Source: an uncultured Desulfobulbaceae bacterium (GTDB taxonomy: Bacteria > Desulfobacterota > Desulfobulbia > Desulfobulbales > Desulfobulbaceae). From it: DNA of 64,000 nt. A model generated the notes under the pieces. That model was not told where the DNA came from. It made no database searches and saw nothing but the letters and a program-made list of their open reading frames with translations. The translations under genes and the position numbers were made by a program. Below, piece by piece: positions 26,494-36,231 of this stretch (position 1 is its first letter; each line of letters starts with the position of its first letter). The stretch spans positions 124,001 through 188,000 of the forward strand of contig CAMYLK010000001.1 in the NCBI GenBank assembly GCA_947259225.1, written 5' to 3'.

Positions 26494-26779
26494 TGAAGGG
26501 GAGAAATCCGTATACTCTATGAGAAATCTGGTCAACCCTGATAATGCAGCTGAAGCGCATGCACTGCAATCGCTATTAAAAGAGCATGGCATTCATGCTG
26601 AGGTTGAGTCCTTTCATGATACTGCTTATGATGGCCTTTTTCAGGCGCAGTATGGGTGGGGCGTTATACGTGTGGCTGGCACTGATTTTAAGGAGGCCCG
26701 GCAAATAGTAGAGGACTGGAAAGGTTCATCCCCTGGGGGAGAGGTGCCATGGGATGGTGACACGGACTCAAAGGGCTGA
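26486..26779 (+). CDS. DUF2007-like signal-transducing-type protein
   Basis: 97 residues from a GTG overlapping the end of yciH; an ATG at 26519 is an alternative start. The pattern AAEAHALQSLLKEHGIHAEVES and WGVIRVAGTDFKEARQIVEDW is that of the small DUF2007 family, a ferredoxin-like fold linked to PII-type folds. Translational coupling with yciH is likely. Specific role unknown. Confidence 0.75.
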   Translation: MADEGEKSVYSMRNLVNPDNAAEAHALQSLLKEHGIHAEVESFHDTAYDGLFQAQYGWGVIRVAGTDFKEARQIVEDWKGSSPGGEVPWDGDTDSKG

Positions 26780-26805
26780 GGATATTTAAAAACCTTTCTA
26801 AAAGT

Positions 26806-27513
26806 CTATAGAAGCGATGATTTCCGTTTGCGGGATTTGCCAGTCATCATGCCGATGATCCAGCCGACGATCACCAGAAAACCTCCTGCCAGAACCCACA
26901 TGAGGGTGGTGTTTCTTCTCAGATCACTATTTTCCTGCTCAATGGCGGCCAGTTTCTGCCTGGCTTCCTGGGCTTCCTGAATTTTATCCGCCAGGTCATT
27001 TTTGATCTTTATAACATCAGCAGTATCTTCCTGCAGGGTTTGATATTCTTGTTGTACATTATTTCTATCTGCCAGGCAGATCTGCAGTTCCTCTTCGCTC
27101 TTGGTTTGTGCTGCCGAGATTTCGACCAGCTGCCGGTTTATTTCCTCGTTTTTTGTTTCCAGTTCTGTTTTCTGGGCCGTAAGGGATGCGACAGCTTCTG
27201 ACAATGGCCGGTCGCCGCTCAAATATCTCTTCAGCATCCAACCCTCGGTTCCTCCGGGAGTACGAACCTTTGCCCAGGGGTCCACTTCTTCTAAAAGCTC
27301 AACCTTGAGCCCGTCTGCAACAACAGCAAGGATTTTATATTCAGTTCCTTGACCAGACCTGATCGGTACTTCCGAGCTTGGTTTGACATACCAGGCTGCG
27401 CCATAAGCAGCTGGAACAGAAAAAAAGACAGCAATCAATAACAAAAAGACAGAATAAGGGGAAAAGACATGTGAAAGTCGGTTTAAAGTCTTTTGCTGTT
27501 TTTTCATAAGCAT
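26806..27513 (-). CDS. SH3-domain, coiled-coil membrane protein (TIGR04211/YgiM-like)
   Basis: 235 residues from ATG 27513, chosen for a GGAG 11 nt upstream; a longer frame to 27612 has no such support. Order: signal or membrane helix (VFLLLIAVFFSVPAAYG), bacterial SH3 domain (WYVKPSSEVPIRSGQGTEY to GTEGWMLKRYLSG), long coiled coil rich in Glu/Gln, then a C-terminal transmembrane helix (VLAGGFLVIVGWIIGMM) and a basic tail. This is the TIGR04211/YgiM architecture of envelope proteins. Confidence 0.85.
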   Translation of the reverse strand: MLMKKQQKTLNRLSHVFSPYSVFLLLIAVFFSVPAAYGAAWYVKPSSEVPIRSGQGTEYKILAVVADGLKVELLEEVDPWAKVRTPGGTEGWMLKRYLSGDRPLSEAVASLTAQKTELETKNEEINRQLVEISAAQTKSEEELQICLADRNNVQQEYQTLQEDTADVIKIKNDLADKIQEAQEARQKLAAIEQENSDLRRNTTLMWVLAGGFLVIVGWIIGMMTGKSRKRKSSLL

Positions 27514-27892
27514 TATCTTGCTCACTCCAAAGCGTGGCTGAAGGTGATCAGTTGGTGATAGAACAGGCATTTGCCGTTCCCTGTATGATAACAAAAATTG
27601 CAACTGGAGCAAGAGGTGATTTCGGTATTTTTTTGAGACAGGTGTTTATCCTGATTATAATAATCAACCCGATACAGTTTCTTAAGGGGCATTTTTGGTC
27701 TTTCATGAATTTTATACTATAATAACAGTACGAGAAGAGGTCATGTCTTTCTCTGCCATTTGGCAAGTCTGTAAAAAATGCTTAATATTGACTTAGATAG
27801 ACGGGGACAGACGAGAAAGCTGTATGGAAAATGGAACTGTAAAACAAATAAAGATATATTCCGGTTATCCCTTCTAATAAAAGGAGTTGGTC

Positions 27893-28483
27893 ATGGAAAA
27901 TGAAGAAAAGAAACAGGCGGAAAACGCGGAAGAGGAACTGGCGGCGTATGAGAAATTGCGGTTGCGAGTGATCAAGAGTTTTGGAGAACTCAATGAAAAG
28001 GTCAGCAAGGAGTCCATCGGCCAGGTTATGGACAAAGCGATGGGTGACTTGAAGGAGATGGGTGAACACTCCAAAGAGGCAATTGCCAAGGCAGGAGAGA
28101 CCCTGAAAAAGGATGTCGCCTCAACGACAGAAAATATCAAACCCAAGGTAGATAAGGTTACAGGGCCTGCTAAAGAGCAGTTTGATCATCTGCTTAACAA
28201 AGGTGGGGCGCTGTGGCATGATATTGCCAACGAGGCTGGATATATCAAGGAGTTGTCCCGTGACAAAGGCGGAGCCTTCTTTTTTAATATCACAAAAGCA
28301 TTGAGTGAATGGAGCGGGGGCGTAACTGACAAGCTGGGGACTTCTCTGCAGTATAAAACAGGTGAGATGACCCATGGAGGCGAATTTGTCTGCAAGAGTT
28401 GTGAGGGCAAGATACACCTGAAAAAACCGGGTAGAATACCGCCATGCCCGAAATGCAGTGGTTCAGAATTTCGACGGTCCTGA
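27893..28483 (+). CDS. Zinc-ribbon protein of the DUF1451 type
   Basis: 196 residues; ATG 27893 has AAGGAG 6 nt upstream. The N-terminal 150 residues are charged helices. The C-terminus is a zinc ribbon, with CKSC at about residue 168 and CPKC at about 190 (FVCKSCEGKIHLKKP, PPCPKCSGSEF), preceded by TGEMTHGGE, as in DUF1451 proteins. Function unknown. The gene ends just before a bidirectional terminator shared with cspA. Confidence 0.8.
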   Translation: MENEEKKQAENAEEELAAYEKLRLRVIKSFGELNEKVSKESIGQVMDKAMGDLKEMGEHSKEAIAKAGETLKKDVASTTENIKPKVDKVTGPAKEQFDHLLNKGGALWHDIANEAGYIKELSRDKGGAFFFNITKALSEWSGGVTDKLGTSLQYKTGEMTHGGEFVCKSCEGKIHLKKPGRIPPCPKCSGSEFRRS

Positions 28484-28520
28484 TGTATTTTTGATTGTTG
28501 ACCGGATAAAAAAAAGACAA

Positions 28521-28550
28521 AAAAAACCCCGCAAAAAGCGGGGTTTTTTT
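28521..28550. terminator. Bidirectional Rho-independent terminator
   Basis: AAAAAACCCCGC - AAAAA - GCGGGGTTTTTTT: a stem flanked by A- and T-runs that can end both the plus-strand zinc-ribbon gene and the minus-strand cspA. Confidence 0.95.
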
Positions 28551-28569
28551 GTTTCAGTTGTCAATGGGA

Positions 28570-28770
28570 TTAGACGGCAACAACGTTAGCCGCGGCAGGT
28601 CCCTTAGCGCCGTCAACGACGTCGAAACTTACTCGCTGGCCTTCCTGGAGGCTTTTAAAGCCCTGTGCCTGGATAGCTGAATGGTGGACAAAAACGTCTT
28701 TACCACCATCCTGCTCAATAAAGCCAAATCCCTTAGAATCATTAAACCATTTTACTGTTCCTTCTACCAT
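28570..28770 (-). CDS. cspA: Cold-shock protein (CspA family)
   Basis: 66 residues with both nucleic-acid-binding motifs, KGFGFIEQ and DVFVHHSAI, and the ending [10 protein letters not shown]. It is a single-stranded RNA/DNA-binding chaperone. It lies downstream of the DEAD-box helicase on the same strand, a functionally sensible pair for cold adaptation, although the 107-bp gap may hold its own promoter. Confidence 0.95.
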   Translation of the reverse strand: MVEGTVKWFNDSKGFGFIEQDGGKDVFVHHSAIQAQGFKSLQEGQRVSFDVVDGAKGPAAANVVAV

Positions 28771-28877
28771 TTGTAATACTCCTTACTACGCGGTTTCATT
28801 TTGAAACCATTTATTAATAAACCGGATTTCTGTTAATGAAACCCGGCATGCAGTCTGATGGTTCAGACTGCGGTCCA

Positions 28878-30149
28878 TTATTTTGATGCAGCTGACAGGC
28901 CGAAATCAAATGCGGCCGCCCGCTGACGGGTCTTATTTTTTCTTTTATGGGCCGGTACGTGGGGACGTCTTGATCCTTTTGGTACGCCGGCATTTCTTCG
29001 TGGTCTGGCTGTTGGAATAGGAGCGTCAACGCCGTAATCAAAATCACCAATATCTTCGCGATGCAATTTTTGACCGAGAAAGCGTTCAACGACCTGGATT
29101 ATTCTACCATCGCCAGATGTCACAAACGTAAATGCTTTTCCTGTTCTTTCGGCCCTGCCAGTACGCCCGGTCCTATGGGTGTATGCCTCAACGGTATCGG
29201 GAACATCGAAATTGACGACATGGGAAATTCCGGATACATCAATTCCCCTTGCTGCAATGTCCGTGGCGACAAGTATGTTGAACTTGCCTGTCCTGAAACC
29301 TTCCATGGCCACCTTTCTCTGGTTTTGAGACAGATTGCCCTGGAGTGAGGTCGCCCTGAAGCCTGCTTTCTGCAGGTGACGGGCCAGATTTTTTGCTTTA
29401 TATTTCGTGCGTGTGAAAACAAGAGTGGTTGGCATTTCCTTTTGCTGCAGAATAGTTTGCAGCAAAGCTGTTTTGCGACTCTGCGTAACCTGAAAAAGAG
29501 AATGACTGATTGTTTCCGCCGGTTTCTCATGGTCTATCTGGACCCGTACCGGGTCTGACAACATGTCTTCAGCGAGATGCCGGATTTCTCCCGGCATAGT
29601 TGCGGAGAAAACCATGGTCTGTCTTTTTTGCGGAACGTGTTTGAGGATACGGCGGATGTCGGGTAAAAACCCTTTGTCGAACATCTGGTCGGCCTCATCA
29701 AGGATCAGTACCTCGATATCGGACAGGTCAATCGATCTGCTGTTAATGTGATCAAGCAGCCGTCCCGGACAGGCCACTATAATCTCTACCCCCCGTTCAA
29801 TATTTTTTAGCTGTCCATACTTGCTGACGCCACCGAAAACTGTACAGCTGTGCAGTTTTGTGTTGCCGGCCATCTGTTTGACATTATCATGGATCTGTTC
29901 AGCCAGCTCCCTCGTTGGAGCAAGGATGAGAGCCCGGATTTTTTTCCGGGGGCCGTCCAGGAGATGCTGCAGGGTGGGCAGGACAAATGCCGCAGTTTTT
30001 CCGGTACCTGTCTGGGCAAGCCCGAGCAGGTCTTTACCCATCAGGAGATGGGGGATTGCCTGCTGCTGTATTGGAGTTGGTTTTGTGAAATTGCATTTCT
30101 GCAGTGCTTCATCAATTGATTGATGAAAGTTAAATTGGGAAAAATTCAT
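28878..30149 (-). CDS. rhlE: DEAD-box RNA helicase (RhlE-like)
   Basis: 423 residues with all helicase motifs: Q motif (FTKPTPIQQQAIP), motif I AQTGTGKT, PTRELA, DEAD in LILDEADQMF, SAT, motif V ATDIAARGID and motif VI HRTGRTGRA. The basic tail after residue 375 fits the RhlE class. It unwinds structured RNA in ribosome assembly and mRNA turnover. Paired with cspA. Confidence 0.93.
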   Translation of the reverse strand: MNFSQFNFHQSIDEALQKCNFTKPTPIQQQAIPHLLMGKDLLGLAQTGTGKTAAFVLPTLQHLLDGPRKKIRALILAPTRELAEQIHDNVKQMAGNTKLHSCTVFGGVSKYGQLKNIERGVEIIVACPGRLLDHINSRSIDLSDIEVLILDEADQMFDKGFLPDIRRILKHVPQKRQTMVFSATMPGEIRHLAEDMLSDPVRVQIDHEKPAETISHSLFQVTQSRKTALLQTILQQKEMPTTLVFTRTKYKAKNLARHLQKAGFRATSLQGNLSQNQRKVAMEGFRTGKFNILVATDIAARGIDVSGISHVVNFDVPDTVEAYTHRTGRTGRAERTGKAFTFVTSGDGRIIQVVERFLGQKLHREDIGDFDYGVDAPIPTARPRRNAGVPKGSRRPHVPAHKRKNKTRQRAAAFDFGLSAASK

Positions 30150-30764
30150 GTATATCCTTAGTAATACTGTATTTGGTATTTTATTATTCGGTGATCTATA
30201 CGATTATTTTCGTTGTGATCCTACCGGAGTGTTGTTCTGTTGTTGATTTTTTACTTTGTTGGGAAAAACTGAATATCCGTAGGGGGGGAACTGCCTGTTG
30301 GGTCAATAACTAAACTGATCCTGGTCTCGCCGGATGGCAATCTTTCTTGCTTTTGTCTACTGATAATTAACTATTACTCATGTTACTGGTTTTCATAAAA
30401 AGTGAAGAGCAGATACTTTAATAGCATCCTAGGATGCGGGAATCACAACAGGAAAGGGGTGTGACGGAAAAGAAAATGCTTTTACTTAGCTGAAATATTA
30501 AGCCACAATACAGTGTTCTTCTAAATTATGCAATAAAATAATACTGATAGCGCTGTAATAATTCTCCATCGATACTATTGTGCTTCATTCGATACCAGTT
30601 TTGCGGCTTGGTTTGCCAGGTTGCATGGTCGCCATAGTTGCCAGTGTTACAGCGGTGTGACGATGTATAATTTTTCAATTTCACGAGATGCCTCTCAGTT
30701 ATTCATAAATAAACTATGCGAGGGTAAAAAAATAATTTATCTTCGGGACAGGAGATACTAATTA
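30150..30764. other. Long divergent intergenic region between rhlE and the ABC transporter
   Basis: About 615 bp with no supported coding frame on either strand. It should hold the rhlE promoter and 5' leader, and the ABC-transporter promoter. No strong hairpin, riboswitch motif or repeat was recognised. Confidence 0.45.
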
Positions 30765-31652
30765 ATGAAACACCCTGTGCTTGAAGTAAAACATTTAGTC
30801 AAACAATACAGGACTGTAGAGGCGGTCAACGGTATCAGTTTTTCAATTTCCCGTGGGACCTGTTTTGGACTGCTGGGCCCGAACGGCGCGGGCAAAACAA
30901 CCGCCCTTGAAGTTATTGAGGGTATCATCCCTCCAACCGCGGGCGAAGTTCTTTACAACGGTGCCTATAAAACCGATTCATTCCGGGAGGAGATAGGTAT
31001 TCAGTTCCAGCACACCACACTGCTCAATTTTATGACCGTTCGGGAGACCCTGCTTACCTTCAAGAGCCTCTACCTGGATACAGAAAACATTGACTACCTG
31101 ATCGATACCTGCAAACTGCACGATATTCTCCATCAGATGAATAATAAAATATCAGGCGGTCAAGCCCAGCGGTTGATGCTGGCTTTGGCCCTGATCAACA
31201 AACCGAAACTGATTTTTCTTGATGAGCCATCCACCGGTCTTGACCCCCAGGCTCGCCGATACCTGTGGGAGATTATTCGGAAAATTAAAGATAAGGGCAA
31301 AACAATAGTTCTCACAACCCACTCGATGGATGAAGCGGAATACCTGTGCGACGAGATAGCCATCATGGATCATGGCAGAATCATTGCTCAGGGCTCGCCA
31401 CCCGAGTTGGTCGAGCGTTATTGCGAGGGAGGAACAATTTCCCTGCCGCGGGATAATGTTTTCATGTCGCTGACTGACCTGCCATTTCCGTACCGTGAGG
31501 TCAATGGCCGTGTCGAGATCATGATTGACAAGGTCAACACCGGCATTGAGAAATTACTGGCCATGGATATAGACCTGGCAGAGATGACTGTCCATTCTCC
31601 CAACCTGGAAGATGTGTTTTTAACTTTAACCGGGCGAAAGTTACGCGACTGA
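30765..31652 (+). CDS. ABC-2 type transporter ATPase
   Basis: 295 residues with Walker A GPNGAGKTT (about residue 38), signature ISGGQAQRL, Walker B LIFLDEPSTGLD and the His switch TTHSMDEAEYLCD. The C-terminal 80 residues are the extension seen in DrrA/NatA-type exporters. It pairs with the permease 7 bp downstream. Substrate unknown. Confidence 0.92.
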   Translation: MKHPVLEVKHLVKQYRTVEAVNGISFSISRGTCFGLLGPNGAGKTTALEVIEGIIPPTAGEVLYNGAYKTDSFREEIGIQFQHTTLLNFMTVRETLLTFKSLYLDTENIDYLIDTCKLHDILHQMNNKISGGQAQRLMLALALINKPKLIFLDEPSTGLDPQARRYLWEIIRKIKDKGKTIVLTTHSMDEAEYLCDEIAIMDHGRIIAQGSPPELVERYCEGGTISLPRDNVFMSLTDLPFPYREVNGRVEIMIDKVNTGIEKLLAMDIDLAEMTVHSPNLEDVFLTLTGRKLRD

Positions 31653-31659
31653 TGCTGTT

Positions 31660-32706
31660 ATGAGTCTGAAACGTATGTGGGCCATGTTCAAGGCCAGAAA
31701 TTATGAATTTTTCAGGGATAAAGCTGCATTCGGCTGGAATTTTCTTTTCCCGTTTCTGATCATTGCCGGGTTTGGCATCATTTTCGGCGGACAGGATTAT
31801 TCAGGTTTCAAGGTAGGCGTTTTCCCATCGGCTACACAGTCAGTCATGCTGGCGGAGACGAACCTGCCGCAGAAGTTCATCGAGACAAACCATCTGGAAT
31901 TTATAGGTTTTCAGGGTTTAGAACAGGGGCTTGATAAATTGCGGCATCATAAGATCGATTTTCTGATCAGGCTTGATTCATCAACCATGCAATACTGGCT
32001 GCTTGATTCGTCACCAAAGGGATATATTGTGGAACGCCTTTTTCAGGCAGGACGTATTCCCGAGGGAGAAGGGTATGGCGAGAGGGTCGAAGTGGAGGGC
32101 GGAGACATACGGTATATTGACTGGCTGTTTCCAGGTATCCTGGCGATGAACATGATGTTCAGCGCGCTGTGGGGGGTTGGCTACATCATTGTCCGCTACA
32201 GAAAAAATGGCGTGCTTAAGCGCTTGAAGGCCACACCACTTACTGCCTTCGAATATCTTTCTGCCCAGGCGCTGTCGCGCATCTTTCTGCTGATGTTCAC
32301 CCTGGTCGTTGTCTGGATCGGATCAGACCTGCTCTTTTCATTTTATGTTGCCGGATCGTATCTTGATCTGTTTATAGTTTTTTTCTTTGGCAGCCTGAGC
32401 CTGACCTCTATCGGATTACTGTTGGCGGCAAGGGGTATCAGCGAGGAATTTACCAGCGGTGCATTGAATTTTATTGCCTGGCCTATGATGTTTCTCTCTG
32501 AAGTCTGGTTTTCATTGGAAGGAGCCCCGCAATGGGTCAAGACCTTCTCCCAGGTGCTGCCGCTTACCCACCTGCTGCAAGCGGCCAGGAAGATAATGAA
32601 CGACGGTGCAACGCTTGCCGAAGTAAGCGGCGAGTGCTTTATCATGCTTGCTATAACTTTAATCTGTCTCGTGCTCGGTGCAGCCCTTTTTTCCTGGAAC
32701 GAATAA
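31660..32706 (+). CDS. ABC-2 type transporter permease
   Basis: 348 residues with one N-terminal helix (FLFPFLIIAGFGIIF), an extracytoplasmic domain (about 45-150) and five C-terminal helices from about residue 155, the ABC2_membrane_3 layout. Motifs include GVLKRLKATPL, before the main helix bundle, and PLTHLLQAARKI near the end. It forms an exporter with the preceding ATPase. Without neighbouring biosynthetic genes the substrate cannot be named. Confidence 0.88.
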   Translation: MSLKRMWAMFKARNYEFFRDKAAFGWNFLFPFLIIAGFGIIFGGQDYSGFKVGVFPSATQSVMLAETNLPQKFIETNHLEFIGFQGLEQGLDKLRHHKIDFLIRLDSSTMQYWLLDSSPKGYIVERLFQAGRIPEGEGYGERVEVEGGDIRYIDWLFPGILAMNMMFSALWGVGYIIVRYRKNGVLKRLKATPLTAFEYLSAQALSRIFLLMFTLVVVWIGSDLLFSFYVAGSYLDLFIVFFFGSLSLTSIGLLLAARGISEEFTSGALNFIAWPMMFLSEVWFSLEGAPQWVKTFSQVLPLTHLLQAARKIMNDGATLAEVSGECFIMLAITLICLVLGAALFSWNE

Positions 32707-32852
32707 ATTTGCGGTGATGGTGTGAAAAGCCTGTCGCAGGATCAACGGAAAGATTTGACAGCCTCAGATGGGTCAGGTAAGGAAATACTGTCCGGTTTAC
32801 GGAATATTATTGATTGTCGATTATTTTTTTCTGCATACAAGTGGAGGTGAAT

Positions 32853-33044
32853 ATGGATGAACAGATGGCATATGAACTTGTTAAGGTCCTCAAAAAACCG
32901 CAGGAGGCTGAAAATGGCGAAGCTTTTGAAAGAGCGTATGAACTGACAAAAATCTATGCCGGTTCAGCTGGAGCCCAAGCCTCTGCAATCCCTGTTCTGT
33001 TTGAGAAGCTGTTCGAACTTTTTGCTACAGGGTATTCACAGTAA
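32853..33044 (+). CDS. Small hypothetical protein
   Basis: 63 residues from ATG 32853, with a strong GGAGG 5 nt upstream. Helical: MAYELVKVLKKPQEAENGEAFERAYELTK and a C-terminal IPVLFEKLFELFATGY. No family recognised. The good ribosome-binding site and codon use argue that it is real. It converges with the NrfD-CBS gene; GGAC/GTCC between A-rich runs near 33043-33075 may be a weak shared terminator. Confidence 0.5.
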   Translation: MDEQMAYELVKVLKKPQEAENGEAFERAYELTKIYAGSAGAQASAIPVLFEKLFELFATGYSQ

Positions 33045-33072
33045 AAAAAGGACAAATGGTCCAATAAAAAAA

Positions 33073-34767
33073 TTATTTTTCGTGGTGGGACTTCACAATA
33101 TCAATCTGGGTGACTATCCCGGCCAGGCGATTTTCACTGTCAACTATAATTATCCGTTTTATCCGTCTTTCTGTTACAATTTCAATGAGTTCTGTCAGGG
33201 GAGTATTTGCCAGTGCAGTAATTGGCGGTGAAGTCATAACTTCAGATGCGGTATCTCCGCTCCTTTTCTCTCTTCTCCGTCTTCCCGGCAGAATGATCTC
33301 TTTTAATTTTTCGGCAATCTGCGGCTCCTGATGGAGCAGACTGAAAACAATATCAGTCTCTGATACAACGCCAATGACTTTGTTGTCAGTGCTGACAACA
33401 GGAACACCACTTATCCCGTTTGAAACAAGGAGTTTACGGATTTCCTCGATTGGAGTTTCCTCTGAGACTGAGAAAACTTTTTTCGACATAATGTCTCCGG
33501 CCAGCAGTCCCTCATCATCATCCAGGACAAAAGGCGGTGCAGAACGGTGGCGGATTCTTCCGGTATCTATAGCAATAAGTATCCGGACCAGAAAGGTGTA
33601 AAAGAGAGCACCAAAGGCCCATATGCCTATACCTACAAGGAACTCTATCGTGGAAGGTGTGTATTCATAGATTTCACCCAGGGCGTCGGGTATGAAGCCT
33701 GGAATGATAAGCCCCATTCCCTTTTCAATCCAGATGCCTATAAAAACAAGGACGCAGCCAATGTTCAAGGTAATGAAGTTTTTCCGTGTTTTGGGAATGA
33801 GGAAGAGCAGGAAGCCGATAGTATTAAAGATCGTTGCGGTCCAGATCCAGGGGACGAGATTGTTGTGTCCGTTCAACCCTTTGAAAAGATAGATCATGGG
33901 GGTGAAAAGAGCTGTATCCGAGTAGAATTCTTTATATACCTCGGCGCACAGGAGAAAAAGATTGATCGCCATGGCATAGGAAATGATTTCCGCAAGTTTG
34001 AAAATAGCCGAGTCGCGTATGTTGAAAATTGTCACCTTTCTGAGTACCTGAAAGATAATAATCATCATGGCCGGCCCGGCGCAGAAGGCAGTAGCCAGGA
34101 ATCTGGGCGTCAGGATTGACGCGTTCCAGAATGGGCGTGCCACCAGGCCATTGTAGATAAAGGCGGTGACGCTGTGCAGCATGACTGCCCATGGTATCGA
34201 TATGAGAATCAGTGGAACGATGATTCGCCGGTTGGGTTCACGACCGTAATATGCTGTTCCGGCAACATAGGAAACCGATACAATGTTGATCAGCAGATAA
34301 CCGGTCAGGACAATGATATCCCACCCCAGGATGGAATGGGGTAGGTTGATCGAGCCAAATGGGGGAATGGCATGCCAGAAGCGCTCCGGTCTTCCGGTAT
34401 CGACATTCAGGAACAGCATGGACATTATTACTGCCGTAATAGCCAGGAGTTCTCCAAAGGCAACGATTTTTTTGATAGCTTTGAAGTGATAGAGATATGC
34501 TGGTATGACCAACAGGACCGCTGCAGCGGCAACACCAACGAGAAAGGAAAAGTTGGAAATATAAAATCCCCAGGAGACCTGTTCCCGCATGTTGGTAACC
34601 ACCAATCCTTCCAGGCTCTGGTAAACATAACTTATGATTCCTGTCAGCAGCAGGATCCCGAGGGTGGATATCCACCAATAGAAAACCCTGTCGCCCACGA
34701 ACAGGACCCTGAATAGAGAATATTGGCCGTTGTGCAGGCCTGGAGACTCAATGGAATCACTGTTCAT
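33073..34767 (-). CDS. NrfD/DsrP-family membrane subunit fused to a CBS-domain pair
   Basis: 564 residues. About 1-425 is an NrfD/PsrC/HmcC-type membrane protein with ten or so helices, including WGFYISNFSFLVGVAAAAVLL, LFLNVDTGRPERFWH and IEKGMGLIIPGFIPD, the quinone-site region of the family. About 435-564 is a tandem CBS pair (DIMSKKVFSVSEETPIEEI, GVVSETDIV; MTSPPITALANTPLTEL, GIVTQIDIVKSH). The family exchanges electrons between menaquinone and periplasmic iron-sulfur/haem subunits. CBS domains normally sense adenine nucleotides, so activity may follow energy status (inference). Last gene of the cytochrome-FeS-NrfD unit. Confidence 0.9.
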   Translation of the reverse strand: MNSDSIESPGLHNGQYSLFRVLFVGDRVFYWWISTLGILLLTGIISYVYQSLEGLVVTNMREQVSWGFYISNFSFLVGVAAAAVLLVIPAYLYHFKAIKKIVAFGELLAITAVIMSMLFLNVDTGRPERFWHAIPPFGSINLPHSILGWDIIVLTGYLLINIVSVSYVAGTAYYGREPNRRIIVPLILISIPWAVMLHSVTAFIYNGLVARPFWNASILTPRFLATAFCAGPAMMIIIFQVLRKVTIFNIRDSAIFKLAEIISYAMAINLFLLCAEVYKEFYSDTALFTPMIYLFKGLNGHNNLVPWIWTATIFNTIGFLLFLIPKTRKNFITLNIGCVLVFIGIWIEKGMGLIIPGFIPDALGEIYEYTPSTIEFLVGIGIWAFGALFYTFLVRILIAIDTGRIRHRSAPPFVLDDDEGLLAGDIMSKKVFSVSEETPIEEIRKLLVSNGISGVPVVSTDNKVIGVVSETDIVFSLLHQEPQIAEKLKEIILPGRRRREKRSGDTASEVMTSPPITALANTPLTELIEIVTERRIKRIIIVDSENRLAGIVTQIDIVKSHHEK

Positions 34768-34774
34768 GAGATAT

Positions 34775-35677
34775 TTATCCTGCAGAAAAAAAGTAAAAAC
34801 ATTTGGGGTCGGTGTTTAATTCATTCTTCAGTTTAAAGGCCCTGAACCTGTCAAGAGCACGGCGTATCTGACTGTTTTCGTCAAGCAGGTTCCCGAATTT
34901 CCAGGCCCCGGTGGGGCAGGCTTCAGCACACGCAGGGTATAATCCCTTCCTGGTCCTGTGCAGGCAGCCATGACATTTTTCCACAATACCCCTGATCCGA
35001 GGGCGATTACTCAGGTAGTGGGTATCGGTGTTGAGTTCCTCCTCAGGAATAGCCGGTCCAGTCCAATTGAATTTGATTGCTCTGTAAGGGCACGCCGCCA
35101 TGCAGTCACGACAGCCAATACACCAGTCATAATCAATTGCGACAACCCCATCCGGTTCCTGCCACATAGCATTGACAGGGCAGACCTTTACACAGGGTGG
35201 ATTATCACACTGCATGCAGGTGACCGGCAGATAATAAAAGCCATCCTCCGGAACCTTGACTGATTCGTAGTAGTGATCTCCTGACTCGAGGTCGGACTCT
35301 CCTTTCTGCATCCGTATTACCCTGATATAATGGATTTGAACATCACGGGAAATATTGTTCTCTCGTACGCAGGCATATACACACTCCCGGCAGCCGATAC
35401 ATTTAGAAATGTCCAGGCCGTAGCCGAAAAGGGTGTTTTCTTTTGCTGGGGTTGCTGTAACAGTGAACTGTTTTCCGTACTTTTCAGTATATTTTTTTTC
35501 AAGCCGCTTGAGGACTTTGGCAATTTCATCCGGTGTCATTTCCTGAAAATTCTTTTGGAAATATGATGACCAGTCAAAACCGTCCGTGCACCCGTTCATA
35601 ATGGTGCCCCCCAGAACGGCAGTAGAGAGTTGGAGGAATTTTCTCCTTGATACTGGGTGCCGTTTCATCGTAGTCAC
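34775..35677 (-). CDS. Tat-exported four-cluster iron-sulfur subunit (DsrO/HmcB-like)
   Basis: 300 residues with a Tat signal (SRRKFLQLSTAVLGG). Four [4Fe-4S] motifs follow: CIGCRECVYAC, CMQCDNPPCVKVC, CIGCRDCMAACPYRA and CHGC...CAEACPTGA, the usual set for periplasmic electron-transfer subunits such as DsrO, HmcB and PsrB. It would wire the tetraheme cytochrome to the NrfD-like quinone subunit. It overlaps the cytochrome gene by 4 bp (ATGA) and lies 7 bp before the NrfD-CBS gene. Confidence 0.9.
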   Translation of the reverse strand: MTTMKRHPVSRRKFLQLSTAVLGGTIMNGCTDGFDWSSYFQKNFQEMTPDEIAKVLKRLEKKYTEKYGKQFTVTATPAKENTLFGYGLDISKCIGCRECVYACVRENNISRDVQIHYIRVIRMQKGESDLESGDHYYESVKVPEDGFYYLPVTCMQCDNPPCVKVCPVNAMWQEPDGVVAIDYDWCIGCRDCMAACPYRAIKFNWTGPAIPEEELNTDTHYLSNRPRIRGIVEKCHGCLHRTRKGLYPACAEACPTGAWKFGNLLDENSQIRRALDRFRAFKLKNELNTDPKCFYFFSAG

Positions 35678-36231
35678 CGTAAGGTATTTTCCGGCCGGAT
35701 GGGAGGTGGGGCTGATAGCTGTGACTTGAATTCAGGTTGATGAGGGTCATGGCAGCCGGTACAGGGAGTGTACTGATGATCTCTATCCCAATTTCCGATA
35801 ATTTTGCCATGGATCCCTGACTGCCAGTTAGTGTAAACAGAGGTGTGGCATTGTCCGCATAAAATGGATGATGCTGAGAGGTCGATCCGGCGACCACTGA
35901 AAAGTTGCAACTTGTCCGGCTCTTTAATGTTGTGACATCCTGAGCAGCTATGATCCGGGCCGATATGACCATCTACTTCGATCTTGGCATGAACGGACCC
36001 GGCTGGACGGTCACCTGAAGTTGAACCGTCAGGACGGTGGCATTGAGAACAGGGGAAATATTCTGATGTGGTTACCGGAGGTTGTGTAACGGAAAAATCA
36101 TTACTGCTTATGTTGTTTTCCCAGGTATTCGCAGGGTCATCTGGATTTATTATTTCCTGGCTGGAAGGATTGCCCGGGACAAGAACCAGATAGAGGAAAG
36201 CTGGGACTGATATGACAGAATACCAACGCAT
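35674..36231 (-). CDS. Periplasmic tetraheme cytochrome c
   Basis: 185 residues with a signal-like N-terminus (VISVPAFLYLVLVPG) and four haem-binding motifs CSQCH, CSGCH, CGQCH and CTGCH, plus spare His residues for bis-His ligation. First gene of a three-gene unit with the iron-sulfur and NrfD-CBS subunits. By analogy with Hmc, Tmc, Qrc and DsrMKJOP complexes it should link the menaquinone pool to periplasmic electron carriers; direction of flow is not deducible. Confidence 0.88.
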   Translation of the reverse strand: MRWYSVISVPAFLYLVLVPGNPSSQEIINPDDPANTWENNISSNDFSVTQPPVTTSEYFPCSQCHRPDGSTSGDRPAGSVHAKIEVDGHIGPDHSCSGCHNIKEPDKLQLFSGRRIDLSASSILCGQCHTSVYTNWQSGIHGKIIGNWDRDHQYTPCTGCHDPHQPEFKSQLSAPPPIRPENTLR

